A stretch of DNA of 64,000 nucleotides from Vibrio crassostreae (GTDB lineage Bacteria; Pseudomonadota; Gammaproteobacteria; Enterobacterales; Vibrionaceae), in assembly GCF_024347415.1 (NCBI RefSeq), contig NZ_AP025476.1:1054001-1118000 (forward strand), written 5' to 3'. Below the pieces are notes generated by a model. That model made no database searches. It saw only the letters and a list, made by a program, of their open reading frames with translations, and had not been told where the DNA came from. How positions within the stretch are numbered: position 1 is the stretch's first letter; every line of letters starts with the position of its first letter. Below are positions 36,560-44,909 of this stretch, piece by piece. A program made the position numbers and the translations under genes.

Positions 36560-36946
36560 CTATTTAATGCAGCTATTTCCGTTGCAGCGTGATTTTCCAG
36601 TTAGCCAGAAAGAGACTTTATATCGGTTCTTGGCAAATCGTAAATAACACCAATCTGCGATTGGCTTAAATATCGCCCAACGCAATGGAGCATATAGCCA
36701 ACCTTTTCCTACTAAGCGCCACGCTTGGTAGGTCACGTCTAAACCTAACAGCACTTTGCCGTTCTCATCCAGTGCATGCAAAATGGTGTTGGCTGCGTCC
36801 GCATTAATCTGAGGGTAGTCTGAAAAGGCTTCACTGTAGATATCAATGGTTTGAATCTTATTCTCGATATCATACTTGGCAAGTGCCGCCATCTCTTTTG
36901 CGCACAATGGACAAGTCCCATCATAAAATATCGTCAGTTGTGTCAT
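36560..36946 (-). CDS. DCC-family thiol-disulfide oxidoreductase (DUF393)
   Basis: A 128-residue thioredoxin-like protein whose N-terminus is FYDGTCPLCAKEM, the DxxCxxC motif (D9, C12, C15) that names the DCC family. A second motif, LGLDVTYQAWRLVG, is also typical. The C-terminus has one cysteine pair. Redox role inferred; the partner is unknown. Confidence 0.9.
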   Translation of the reverse strand: MTQLTIFYDGTCPLCAKEMAALAKYDIENKIQTIDIYSEAFSDYPQINADAANTILHALDENGKVLLGLDVTYQAWRLVGKGWLYAPLRWAIFKPIADWCYLRFAKNRYKVSFWLTGKSRCNGNSCIK

Positions 36947-37347
36947 TGTTTATTCGCCTGTGGCTTAGCTAGAAGAACCTTCAGTTGCCCGTTAAGTCGG
37001 CACCCTTCAATTCAATCGCTTGTTATTCGATAATCTTAAAATGGCTACGCTATTGTACCTTTTAAAGATCACTCTTCTCGAATCAAAGTTCTAAAGATGT
37101 CTGACTTATACACTTTGTTCACCCTTTCAAGTCCTTGATTATTTGGTCAAATCTCTGGTTTATGGACAAATGATAACAAAACGTCCAAGAAAGGTGTGCC
37201 TTCAATATATAAACATCAACCAAATCAATTAGTTGAAGTTGGCTTGGAATATGCTCTATCGAACCTACGAATTGCTAAAGGATTTTCTCCAGTTTGGGCA
37301 TGGAAGAAAACCTTAAAAGCATAAGTATGAACAAATGGAGAGAGAAC
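36947..37347. other. 400 bp intergenic region before the secreted protein
   Basis: Noncoding and AT-rich. It contains a strong sigma-54-type promoter at 37239-37255 and, upstream at about 37164-37188, an inverted repeat TGGAC...GTCCA with a 15 nt centre that could be part of an enhancer site. No gene is seen. Confidence 0.5.
37239..37255 (+). promoter_or_regulatory. Predicted sigma-54 promoter
   Basis: TTGGCTTGGAATATGCT matches the -24/-12 consensus: the invariant GG and GC are exactly 10 bp apart and TTGGC is perfect. It lies about 93 bp before the ATG of the secreted protein at 37348, and a sigma-54-type activator gene lies directly downstream of that gene. Confidence 0.65.
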
Positions 37348-39138
37348 ATGAAGGTTATAAATTATTTACTTAGTGTGCTTCTGTTGTTTAGTAGTCCTCA
37401 GTTGGCGTGGGCTACTGTTGATGTGATGGAACTCGATGGTAACGCGACCAGTGATAATAGTGGTATTGATTGGGACGATGTAAATGACCCCAACAGCATG
37501 GTTGGGATTGCAGAATTTTTCGAAAAAGACCGTAATGGTATCGACCAAATCTTTTGGAAAGGTGGATCAAAAGATGATTCTGACATTACAGATTGGGCAT
37601 TCCGTACGGCGTCACCACAACCAAAAGATGACTTTACTAATGCGTATGCCGCTGCCTTTGAAAGCGAAGGTGACTTGCTGATTTACTTTGGTGCCGACCG
37701 ATATGCGAACAATGGTGATATGTACATTGGTTTTTGGTTCTTACAAGATCAAGTAGGATTACCGGCAGGAGCGACAAAAGGTGATTTCGTTGGCGAGCAC
37801 GTCAATGGAGACATATTGGTCTTGATTTCTTTTCCGCAAGCCAGTGGTGGTAAACCTTATATTGAAGTGCTGCAATGGGATTTGAATAATGGTGATGTGA
37901 CTGACAACATGACCAGACTGTTCCAGACGGCTGGAGACCCTAAATCTAATGATTTCGTTGGTGCAAGATGTGGCAGTGGTGCTGTCGGTGTCGAGAAGAT
38001 ATGTGCGATTTCAAATGATGATTCTATCGGGGCAATTGCTCTACCCAATGTACAAGGTTGGGATTATCTAGCTAAAACGGGTGAAACTACGTCTATTCCG
38101 ACGGAGAGCTTTGTTGAAGGACGCCTGAACTTATCTGCACTATTGAATGATGAGTTTGGTATTGAGGATATCCCTTGTTTTAGTAGCTTCTTAGTGGAAT
38201 CACGAGCTTCCCGTTCGATTGATGCGTCTTTGGCTGACTTCGTTGTCGGTTCATTTAGTTTATGTAGTATCAGCATAGCGGCGACTTGTAACACAACCAG
38301 TTTTACGGTTGATGGCATGTTCAACATCGACTACACCGTGACGGTTACTAATACTGGCCCTGGTTCGTTAGGCACTAATGGTGATTACGAAGTGGCCTTT
38401 TTATCGGAGTCACCAATTTTAGGTGCGCTTCCAGTGGTGGGTAACGGTGATGAAGTGTGGAGCGTCGGTGAGTCATTCTCATTCATGGGTAATTACCTGT
38501 CTGTAAATAATGGTGCCGTCGGTGTGATCGATGGTTCAGTGGATCTTGACGGGCTTATCGTGAATGCTCAAGCTCCCGTGGCTTACAATTGTCCGCCAAT
38601 AGATTTGAGTCCAATGGTTGAGATTTCTAAGGTATGTAATAGCTTCTTAGAAGTTGATAGCGGTCAAGTTGTGCTTAAGAAAACCTATGATGTTGAAATA
38701 TGTAATACCGGTGATATTCCATTGGCCATTGAATCGCTGGTGGATTCTAAGGATGATTCTTTGAGCCGTTCTGACTTACCTACCGAAGTCGTCAACAGCA
38801 GTTATTACCTCGACTTCGCTTTACCTTGTGATGATCTTGAGGATGTGACCACATGTGGTGCTGGTAATATGTGTAGTGCATTAAGTGCCGACCCAGAACT
38901 GTTTGCTTGTAAAACGGGTGAGGGTGAGTGGATACCGAACTTTGGTGATGCGATTGGTCAAGTTTGTACACAAGTAAGCAAAACCTATGCGCCAAATGTG
39001 TTACCAACTGGAGTAGACGGAATGCTATCTAATCAAGTAACAGCAACGTTTGACTCGTTGTTCTTGCAAGAAGCATTTATGGAAACATCGAACATTGCAA
39101 CCTGTGATGTTTGTCCATTTACTGTACCTGAGCCATAA
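37348..39138 (+). CDS. Large secreted protein, unknown function
   Basis: Start ATG 37348 is chosen because a GGAG lies 7 nt upstream and a signal peptide follows at once (MKVINYLLSVLLLFSSPQLAWA); in-frame ATGs at 37327 and earlier would precede it with a charged extension. The mature 575 residues are acidic and Gly/Asn/Asp-rich. The N-terminal half begins VDVMELDGNATSD and resembles the beta-rich modules of large bacterial surface proteins; two later segments (about 340-440 and 450-590) look like immunoglobulin-like repeats (DYTVTVTNTGPGSLG and CNTGDIPLAI). Many paired cysteines imply disulfides. A matrix or surface role is likely. Confidence 0.75.
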   Translation: MKVINYLLSVLLLFSSPQLAWATVDVMELDGNATSDNSGIDWDDVNDPNSMVGIAEFFEKDRNGIDQIFWKGGSKDDSDITDWAFRTASPQPKDDFTNAYAAAFESEGDLLIYFGADRYANNGDMYIGFWFLQDQVGLPAGATKGDFVGEHVNGDILVLISFPQASGGKPYIEVLQWDLNNGDVTDNMTRLFQTAGDPKSNDFVGARCGSGAVGVEKICAISNDDSIGAIALPNVQGWDYLAKTGETTSIPTESFVEGRLNLSALLNDEFGIEDIPCFSSFLVESRASRSIDASLADFVVGSFSLCSISIAATCNTTSFTVDGMFNIDYTVTVTNTGPGSLGTNGDYEVAFLSESPILGALPVVGNGDEVWSVGESFSFMGNYLSVNNGAVGVIDGSVDLDGLIVNAQAPVAYNCPPIDLSPMVEISKVCNSFLEVDSGQVVLKKTYDVEICNTGDIPLAIESLVDSKDDSLSRSDLPTEVVNSSYYLDFALPCDDLEDVTTCGAGNMCSALSADPELFACKTGEGEWIPNFGDAIGQVCTQVSKTYAPNVLPTGVDGMLSNQVTATFDSLFLQEAFMETSNIATCDVCPFTVPEP

Positions 39139-39170
39139 GTACTTTCATTAGTTGTACTCACTTAATTTCT

Positions 39171-39198
39171 AAAGCAGCCTAGTTCGTTAGGCTGCTTT
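39171..39198. terminator. Bidirectional rho-independent terminator
   Basis: AAAGCAGCCTA and TAGGCTGCTTT are perfect inverted repeats around a 6 nt loop, flanked by A- and T-rich ends, between two convergent genes. Confidence 0.8.
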
Positions 39199-39228
39199 AT
39201 GTGTTAGGTAATTAATTAACTAGGCGAC

Positions 39229-40581
39229 TTAAATTACTATTTGATGTTTTTTAATTAGCTTATATAAGGTTGTCCGAGAAATAGACAACGCTTTAGCTGA
39301 TTGGGAAATATTGTAATGGTGTTGCTGAATCACACGACGAACATTTTTTGAGGAAAGTCGAGTGTCACTCTCAGTGTCGGGCGACGCATCTTTCAATTGA
39401 ATCCCCATATGACGAGTAGAGAGCGCGTTTGAATTCGAAAGAACAATCGCCCTTTTTATACAGTTGAATAACTCTCTGACATTGCCCGGCCAATGGTACT
39501 GTTTCATTTGCTCAAGTGTGTCACTAGGCAGTTTGGTTTTGGATGCGTAATTGTGCTTCAGTTCAAATCGAATCAAATCTTCAATGTCTTCCTTGTGATC
39601 ATTGAGTGGTACTAGGTCCAATGGAAGTACATTGATCCGATGAAAGAGATCCTTACGAAATTTACCCGCAGCAACGGCTTGTTCGATATTGACGTTGGTG
39701 GCGAAAATTACACGGCAATCTACGGGTAATTGGTTATTACTGCCGAGTCGCTCTATCGAGCTATTTTCGAGAAAGTGGAGCAGGTAAGTTTGTAGTGACA
39801 GCTCAAGATCGCCGATCTCATCCAAAAATAGTGTGCCACCATTCGCTCTTTCCACGTGTCCGACGTAGCGTTTGTTTGCTCCCGTGAATGAGCCTTTTTC
39901 AAAACCAAATAACTCTGAGTGGATCAGGGATTGTGGAATTGCGCCACAATTTACGGCGATGAAAGGTTTCTGGCTACGGGCTGAGGCCTCATGTATTAAA
40001 CGCGCACATAGGCTTTTTCCTGTTCCTGTTTCCCCTTGAATCAGTACTGGAAAATCGTTGTTAGCGATCTTAGTTATCTTCTTTTTAAGTTGTTGGATGG
40101 TGCTGGATTGCCCCACCAATTGATATTGATGGCACGAATCAGGCTTAGGTTTGTGTTGCTTGGTGTCTACCATGCCATATGCATGCCCTAAATTTCGACA
40201 AAGCCATTCTGTATCAATAGGTAGATGGTAATAATCCCAATAGGTTTGCTTAATGAGCGATAAGTTGCGGCTTGGTGGTTGGTTGCAGATAGCGATTGCT
40301 TTCAAACTTGGAAAGTGAACCTTGAGCGTTGATATTTGTTCACATTGCTTGTCGATCGAGGATGATGTTAGACAAGACATCAAAATTGATGAGTAGCTGT
40401 CGCTTCGGGTGTTGAGTAAGTGAATGGCTTGTTCGGTCGTTTCTGCAATTTGAGCTTCCCAGTTATGGAGGCGCAATTCATCTACCCACTGATTATGGTG
40501 CAGGCATCTGGTGTTACATAGTAGAATCACAGAACGAGTTTTAGGCTCAGGTGATACTCTTTTTGATGGCATTGTGCTCAC
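39229..40581 (-). CDS. Sigma-54-type enhancer-binding regulator, VpsR-like layout
   Basis: A 450-residue activator. An N-terminal receiver-like domain (about 15-135) has lost the phosphoacceptor aspartate; its expected position reads ILMSCL. The AAA+ domain has Walker A GETGTGKS (183-190), the sigma-54 contact loop as GSFTGA (230-235, a Ser in place of Ala of GAFTGA), and Walker B LFLDE (251-255). A Fis-type helix-turn-helix is at the C-terminus (about 415-447). The layout is that of VpsR, a matrix regulator that binds c-di-GMP, but VpsR lacks this loop. It probably controls the secreted-protein gene next door. Confidence 0.85.
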   Translation of the reverse strand: MSTMPSKRVSPEPKTRSVILLCNTRCLHHNQWVDELRLHNWEAQIAETTEQAIHLLNTRSDSYSSILMSCLTSSSIDKQCEQISTLKVHFPSLKAIAICNQPPSRNLSLIKQTYWDYYHLPIDTEWLCRNLGHAYGMVDTKQHKPKPDSCHQYQLVGQSSTIQQLKKKITKIANNDFPVLIQGETGTGKSLCARLIHEASARSQKPFIAVNCGAIPQSLIHSELFGFEKGSFTGANKRYVGHVERANGGTLFLDEIGDLELSLQTYLLHFLENSSIERLGSNNQLPVDCRVIFATNVNIEQAVAAGKFRKDLFHRINVLPLDLVPLNDHKEDIEDLIRFELKHNYASKTKLPSDTLEQMKQYHWPGNVRELFNCIKRAIVLSNSNALSTRHMGIQLKDASPDTESDTRLSSKNVRRVIQQHHYNISQSAKALSISRTTLYKLIKKHQIVI

Positions 40582-40858
40582 TCTTCATGTTTCGACTCCA
40601 TGATGAAACCTACAGTAAGCCCCCTAAATATCCCATAAGCTTAGGAGCAAAACTCAATTAATTCGAGTACACAAATCTGATGGCGTTTGGCTGACAAGTG
40701 TCATTATCTCAAGCGGGAAAGCCAATCTGGTGCTTTACTTATTGATATTTATGCTTATTAATAAAGGTATTCACGAATATCGTGTTTTTACTGTTTTGTT
40801 TATTGATGATGACACAGTAAACTCCGCGCTAATCACTAACGATAAAGAGCTGATATTG

Positions 40859-41416
40859 ATGATAATTAACGTAGCAAAAAAATTCATTTTGGCAGCTTCT
40901 GCGCTGGTGCTAGGCGGTTGTGTTAGCTATAGCGTTACTGAACAAGAAATGACGAACTACCTGCAAGATTCGGTGATGTTAGAGCAAGAAGTCGGTGTGC
41001 AAAACGTTATGTATGCGCAAGTGGCTGTCGATGACTTAGCGGTGAAAATTGGCCGAGCTGATGCCGAGCGCGTTTCTGTTCTGGCGAATACCAATGCACA
41101 AGTTCAGGTGTTTAACGTGCCGAACATGAGGTTGGATCTTGATATCGAGTTCAGTGCGATTCCTGAATATGACAAAGAGAGTGGCGAGATTTATTTGAAA
41201 TCACTGCGTTTAGAGCGCTTTGAAGAAAAAGACAAACAGCTTTCTCCTGAGATCGCCAAACTACTTAAGCCTGCCGTTTCTATGATTGGTTTTGCCTTAT
41301 CTCAGTCGCCAGTTTACAAACTCGACAGCAATAAGGTTCAAGAGTCATTGATTAAGTCTTCGGAACCTAATCTTGTGATTAAAGACAACAAGCTGGTCAT
41401 CGAGTTATTCGATTAA
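40859..41416 (+). CDS. DUF1439 lipoprotein (YceB-like)
   Basis: Start ATG 40859 is chosen because it begins a lipoprotein signal (residues 1-19, ending LVLGGC with the modified Cys20); longer in-frame starts precede a charged extension. The mature 166-residue domain is the YceB/DUF1439 fold, containing SYSVTEQEMTNYL and NMRLDLDIEFSAIPEYD. Related proteins bind lipids with a TULIP-like fold. Outer-membrane or periplasmic, with unknown ligand. A terminator follows at 41453. Confidence 0.85.
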   Translation: MIINVAKKFILAASALVLGGCVSYSVTEQEMTNYLQDSVMLEQEVGVQNVMYAQVAVDDLAVKIGRADAERVSVLANTNAQVQVFNVPNMRLDLDIEFSAIPEYDKESGEIYLKSLRLERFEEKDKQLSPEIAKLLKPAVSMIGFALSQSPVYKLDSNKVQESLIKSSEPNLVIKDNKLVIELFD

Positions 41417-41452
41417 CCTTTCACGTTTAGCTTAGACTAAGATTTAAAACAC

Positions 41453-41480
41453 AATGGCTGCCGATTCGGTGGCCATTTTT
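41453..41480 (+). terminator. Rho-independent terminator
   Basis: AATGGC and GCCATT, with CCGA and TCGG inside, form a hairpin followed by a T-run, 36 bp after the DUF1439 gene. Confidence 0.7.
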
Positions 41481-41642
41481 GTTTGTGTTGAACAAGCAAG
41501 ACTTCTGTTTTTGGGCTGTTTATTAAGCTTGTTTTCTCTGGCTCATTTATTGAATTAGCTGCGTATCTCACCTTTACTTTACTCTTGTGAGCAAGTCATC
41601 GCTTCAGTCATCAAATCATAAGAAAGAAAAGGTGAACGAACT

Positions 41643-43196
41643 ATGAATAATCCAGTAATAGCGGATAACAAGCCCGTTAAGGTCGAGCTAACCGAAGGTG
41701 AGGAGTATTACTTCTGTACCTGTGGTAAATCGAAAAACCAACCGTTTTGTGACGGTTCCCATGCAGGAACGGGCTTCAAACCAAAGAGTTTCGTGGCCGA
41801 GGAAACCGGCGACGCTTACCTGTGCCGCTGTAAGTATTCGAACAACCTTCCTTTTTGTGATGGGACCCATAGACAGTTTACGTCTGAGCAACTTGGTCAA
41901 GAAGGCCTTGATGTTCATATCCAAGCGGCAACGCCCGATCTCTCACCTGCGGCTTCTGCAACCAAAGAAGAGCCCACGGTTGAGTTCATTCATCAATTGG
42001 CACGAGATGGCTTATCCAAAGTGGGTCACCATGGGCCAATGACCTCAATGGGCGTCCCAAGATATCAATTACCTCACTGGGATGATATTCAAGTGATGGT
42101 CGCGCAAATGGCCACCAAGCCTTTGCTAGAAAATGTGCCGGTTGGTACTGAACTGATTATTGGTCCCAAAGCGAAGAAGCCGCTTAAATTGGACATCTCT
42201 TTGTTTGTGTCTGATATGAGTTTTGGCTCGCTATCTGAAGAAGCAAAAGTCTCCTTGGCGAAAGGTGCTGAACTTGCAGGAACAGGCATCTGTTCTGGAG
42301 AAGGCGGTATGTTACCCGAAGAGCAAGCGGCGAACTCACGTTACTTTTATGAATTAGCTAGCGCACAATTTGGTTACGACGAATCTAAGCTCAAAAATGT
42401 CCAAGCCTTCCATTTTAAAGGTGGGCAGGGTGCTAAAACCGGAACAGGCGGTCGCCTACCGGGTGCGAAGAACATTGGCAAGATAGCCGAGGTACGCGGT
42501 ATTGAAGCGGGTACAGCCGCGATTTCCCCACCCACCTTTGTTGATCTAAAAACCGTCGAGGATTTCAAAAATTTCGCCGACCGAGTTCGAGAAGTGACAG
42601 GCGGGATCCCAATTGGCTTTAAGTTGAGTGCCAATCATATTGAAGAGGATATTCAGTTTGCGCTTGATGCCAGTGCCGATTACATCATCTTGGATGGTCG
42701 AGGTGGTGGTACTGGAGCGGCGCCAGAAATGTTCCGTGACCATATTAGTGTGCCGACCATTCCAGCGCTTGCTCGTGCCCGAGCCTATCTAGACAAGCAA
42801 GGCGTAAGTGACAGAGTCACCTTAATCATTACTGGTGGGCTTCGTGTTCCGATGGACTTCGTAAAAGCGATGGCGCTTGGCGCTGATGGAGTCGCTATCT
42901 CGAACAGTGCCATGCAGTCGATAGGTTGTGTTGCTGCTCGAATGTGCAACACCAATAATTGCCCGGCGGGCATCGCGACTCAAAAAGCCGATTTACGCCA
43001 ACGGTTAAATGTCGAGAAGGCATCGAACCAATTGAAGAACTTCTTCGAAGCCTCGACTGAATTGATGCAAGTGATGGCGAGAGCGTGTGGTCATGATCAT
43101 TTGAATCAGTTTAATCCTCACGATTTGGCAACGTGGAATCGCGAAATGGCCGAGCTATCTGGAGTCGCTTACTCTGGTGTCAGTTTAAGTAAATAG
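41643..43196 (+). CDS. CDGSH iron-sulfur domains fused to a glutamate-synthase-like FMN domain
   Basis: A 517-residue fusion. Two CDGSH zinc-finger-type iron-sulfur motifs occupy the first 80 residues (C25, C27, C36, H40 and C61, C63, C72, H76), each normally holding one [2Fe-2S] cluster. The rest is the glutamate synthase large-subunit FMN-binding domain; the glycine-rich GGQGAKTGTGGRLPGAKN and LDGRGGGTGAAP segments and CNTNNCPAG are conserved. It lacks the amidotransferase domain, so true GOGAT activity is unlikely; an electron-transfer role with an unknown substrate is more plausible. Terminator at 43207. Confidence 0.92.
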   Translation: MNNPVIADNKPVKVELTEGEEYYFCTCGKSKNQPFCDGSHAGTGFKPKSFVAEETGDAYLCRCKYSNNLPFCDGTHRQFTSEQLGQEGLDVHIQAATPDLSPAASATKEEPTVEFIHQLARDGLSKVGHHGPMTSMGVPRYQLPHWDDIQVMVAQMATKPLLENVPVGTELIIGPKAKKPLKLDISLFVSDMSFGSLSEEAKVSLAKGAELAGTGICSGEGGMLPEEQAANSRYFYELASAQFGYDESKLKNVQAFHFKGGQGAKTGTGGRLPGAKNIGKIAEVRGIEAGTAAISPPTFVDLKTVEDFKNFADRVREVTGGIPIGFKLSANHIEEDIQFALDASADYIILDGRGGGTGAAPEMFRDHISVPTIPALARARAYLDKQGVSDRVTLIITGGLRVPMDFVKAMALGADGVAISNSAMQSIGCVAARMCNTNNCPAGIATQKADLRQRLNVEKASNQLKNFFEASTELMQVMARACGHDHLNQFNPHDLATWNREMAELSGVAYSGVSLSK

Positions 43197-43206
43197 TATT
43201 TCGATA

Positions 43207-43242
43207 AAGCACACTCACTGTATTTTGGGTGTGCTTATTTTT
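43207..43242 (+). terminator. Rho-independent terminator
   Basis: AAGCACAC and GTGTGCTT form a hairpin with a 14 nt loop followed by ATTTTT, 11 bp after the CDGSH fusion gene. Confidence 0.65.
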
Positions 43243-43332
43243 ATCTGTGCAATGCCAGTCTATGTTTAACCTTTCGTAATTAACTGCTTTATAAGTATTT
43301 TTAAATTATTTCCTATTTTTTGAAAATATCAC

Positions 43333-43363
43333 TTTACCTCAAGTTAACTTGAGGTTTTATCAT
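43333..43363 (+). promoter_or_regulatory. SoxR-controlled promoter (SoxR box inside a 19 bp spacer)
   Basis: CCTCAAGTTAACTTGAGG at 43337-43354 is a perfect palindrome identical to the SoxR site of the Escherichia coli soxS promoter. It sits between TTTACC (43333-43338) and TATCAT (43358-43363) with a 19 bp spacer, the over-long spacing typical of promoters that MerR-family activators untwist. It lies 104 bp upstream of the arylamine N-acetyltransferase start. Confidence 0.92.
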
Positions 43364-43466
43364 CATCCCCAATCTAAAAACATAAACAATCACCTTGTCA
43401 TTTTTGAGCGTTGTTAGCTTGGAAGACGTCAGTCATTAGGTGATGAAAACAAATCAAGGGTTAGGT

Positions 43467-44258
43467 ATGGAACAGCGTCAAATCACCGAATATTTTTCAA
43501 GAATTGGTTTATCCCAACCAAGCGATACCATAATCGAAAGCCTAACAGCGATCCATAAGCATCAACACCGAACGATCCCGTTCGAGAATTTTGATGTGGT
43601 TCAGGGGCTGCCTATTCAACTTTCTAAAGAGGTATTGCATGAAAAGCTGGTGGTTAATCAGCGAGGTGGTTATTGCCAAGAACTTAATGGGTTGTTGTTG
43701 AATGTGTTAACTCATATGGGCTTTGAAGCGAGAGCCTTACTGGGTCGAGTACACCTAGCGGGAGAGCCTACCGGGCGTAGCCATCGAGTGACGTTGGTGA
43801 CGATTGAAGGCAAGCAGTGGTTGGTGGATGCGGGCTTTGGCACCTTTACTCCTCGCGCTCCATTGCTGATTGAAACCAATCTAGAGCAATCTAATGACTT
43901 ACAAACCTTCCGCTTTATCGAAGATGAACGATATGGCTTCTTACTGCAGATAAAGCAGGGTGAAGAGTGGATGAACGTCTACAGCCTAGACATGACGTAT
44001 GTGGGTGCCAACGACTTAGAGTCGAGCAACTTCTTCACTTCAAACAGCCCGAAATCCATTTTTACATCAAACTGTATTGCGGCACTGCCGATTGAAGGTG
44101 GGATTGTCACGCTGCTTAACCAGAAAATTAAAATTAGCAAAAATGGCTCAACAGAAGAGTGGTTACTTGAAGACGAGCCTACGTACCTTGCCGCATTACA
44201 AACGTACTTTGGTTTAGCGCCAAATGTGCCTTTTCAAACTTTAGAGAAATGTTTCTAA
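43467..44258 (+). CDS. nat: Arylamine N-acetyltransferase
   Basis: Transfers acetyl groups from acetyl-CoA to arylamines and arylhydrazines. The start ATG 43467 has AAGGG 6 nt upstream; an earlier ATG at 43443 has none. The catalytic triad is complete: C70 in RGGYCQE, H106 in SHRVTL and D121 in DAGFG. Length 263 aa is normal. It is the first gene after a textbook SoxR box, with a flavin reductase 19 bp downstream, which points to detoxification of redox-active aromatic compounds. soxR itself is at 46914. Confidence 0.95.
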   Translation: MEQRQITEYFSRIGLSQPSDTIIESLTAIHKHQHRTIPFENFDVVQGLPIQLSKEVLHEKLVVNQRGGYCQELNGLLLNVLTHMGFEARALLGRVHLAGEPTGRSHRVTLVTIEGKQWLVDAGFGTFTPRAPLLIETNLEQSNDLQTFRFIEDERYGFLLQIKQGEEWMNVYSLDMTYVGANDLESSNFFTSNSPKSIFTSNCIAALPIEGGIVTLLNQKIKISKNGSTEEWLLEDEPTYLAALQTYFGLAPNVPFQTLEKCF

Positions 44259-44277
44259 CCAAATTCGAGGATCAACA

Positions 44278-44799
44278 ATGAAAGTATTAGCAATTGGCGC
44301 AACCAACAGTAAAGCATCGATTAACCAACAATTGGCAGCGTACACCGCAAGCTTAGCCGAGGGCGCGCAAGTAGAGGTGCTCGATCTTAATGATTTCGAG
44401 ATGCCCATTTACAGTGAAGATAGAGAAAAAGAGTCTGGCGTTCATCAACACGCGCTGCGCTTTTTTAGCAAGATTGGCGAAGCTGATGCTGTGGTCATCT
44501 CTTTTGCAGAGTACAACGGTTCATACACCGCAGCCTTTAAGAATGTGTTTGATTGGACATCACGAATCGACATGAAAGTGTATCAAGGCAAACCTGTTGT
44601 GATGCTCTCCACATCACCAGGCCCAGGCGGTGCAAGCTCTGTGTTGTCGTCTGCGGTAAATTCCGCACCTTACTTTGATGCAGATGTGAAGGGGTCGATG
44701 TCGGTGCCAAGTTTCTACGACAACTTTAATGTAGAAACGGGTGAGATCATCAATGCCGAAATGGCCGAGAGCCTGAAATCGATCATGAGTCAGATCTAA
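44278..44799 (+). CDS. NAD(P)H-dependent FMN reductase
   Basis: A 173-residue flavodoxin-like reductase. The N-terminal phosphate loop AIGATNSKASINQQLAAY and the flavin-binding AEYNGSYTAAFKNVFDW are those of the NADPH-dependent FMN reductase family (also quinone and azo reductases). It shares a transcript with the N-acetyltransferase under the SoxR box, so a two-electron reduction of quinones that prevents redox cycling is a reasonable role. Confidence 0.92.
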   Translation: MKVLAIGATNSKASINQQLAAYTASLAEGAQVEVLDLNDFEMPIYSEDREKESGVHQHALRFFSKIGEADAVVISFAEYNGSYTAAFKNVFDWTSRIDMKVYQGKPVVMLSTSPGPGGASSVLSSAVNSAPYFDADVKGSMSVPSFYDNFNVETGEIINAEMAESLKSIMSQI

Positions 44800-44869
44800 C
44801 TGCTTCAGTGAGTGAGAGAATTACTACATCGGCGCACAGATAAATAGATAAATAAATAGTTAGGTACAT

Positions 44870-44895
44870 AAATGGCCATCAAGCGATGGCCATTT
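44870..44895. terminator. Bidirectional terminator
   Basis: AAATGGCCATC and GATGGCCATTT are perfect 11 bp inverted repeats around a 4 nt loop, between the convergent reductase and enoyl-CoA hydratase genes. Confidence 0.75.
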
Positions 44896-44909
44896 AATTG
44901 CGTCATTGT

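Noticed and set aside
36354..36647. 97-codon plus-strand frame near the DCC gene
   Set aside because: It covers the tiny membrane gene in another frame and the 3' part of the DCC gene on the other strand; composition looks random.
39229..40581. Identification of the regulator as VpsR itself
   Set aside because: The layout is similar but it has the sigma-54 contact loop that VpsR lacks, and the neighbours are not vps genes.
41698..42042. 114-codon frame inside the CDGSH fusion gene
   Set aside because: Out-of-frame shadow of a strongly conserved gene.
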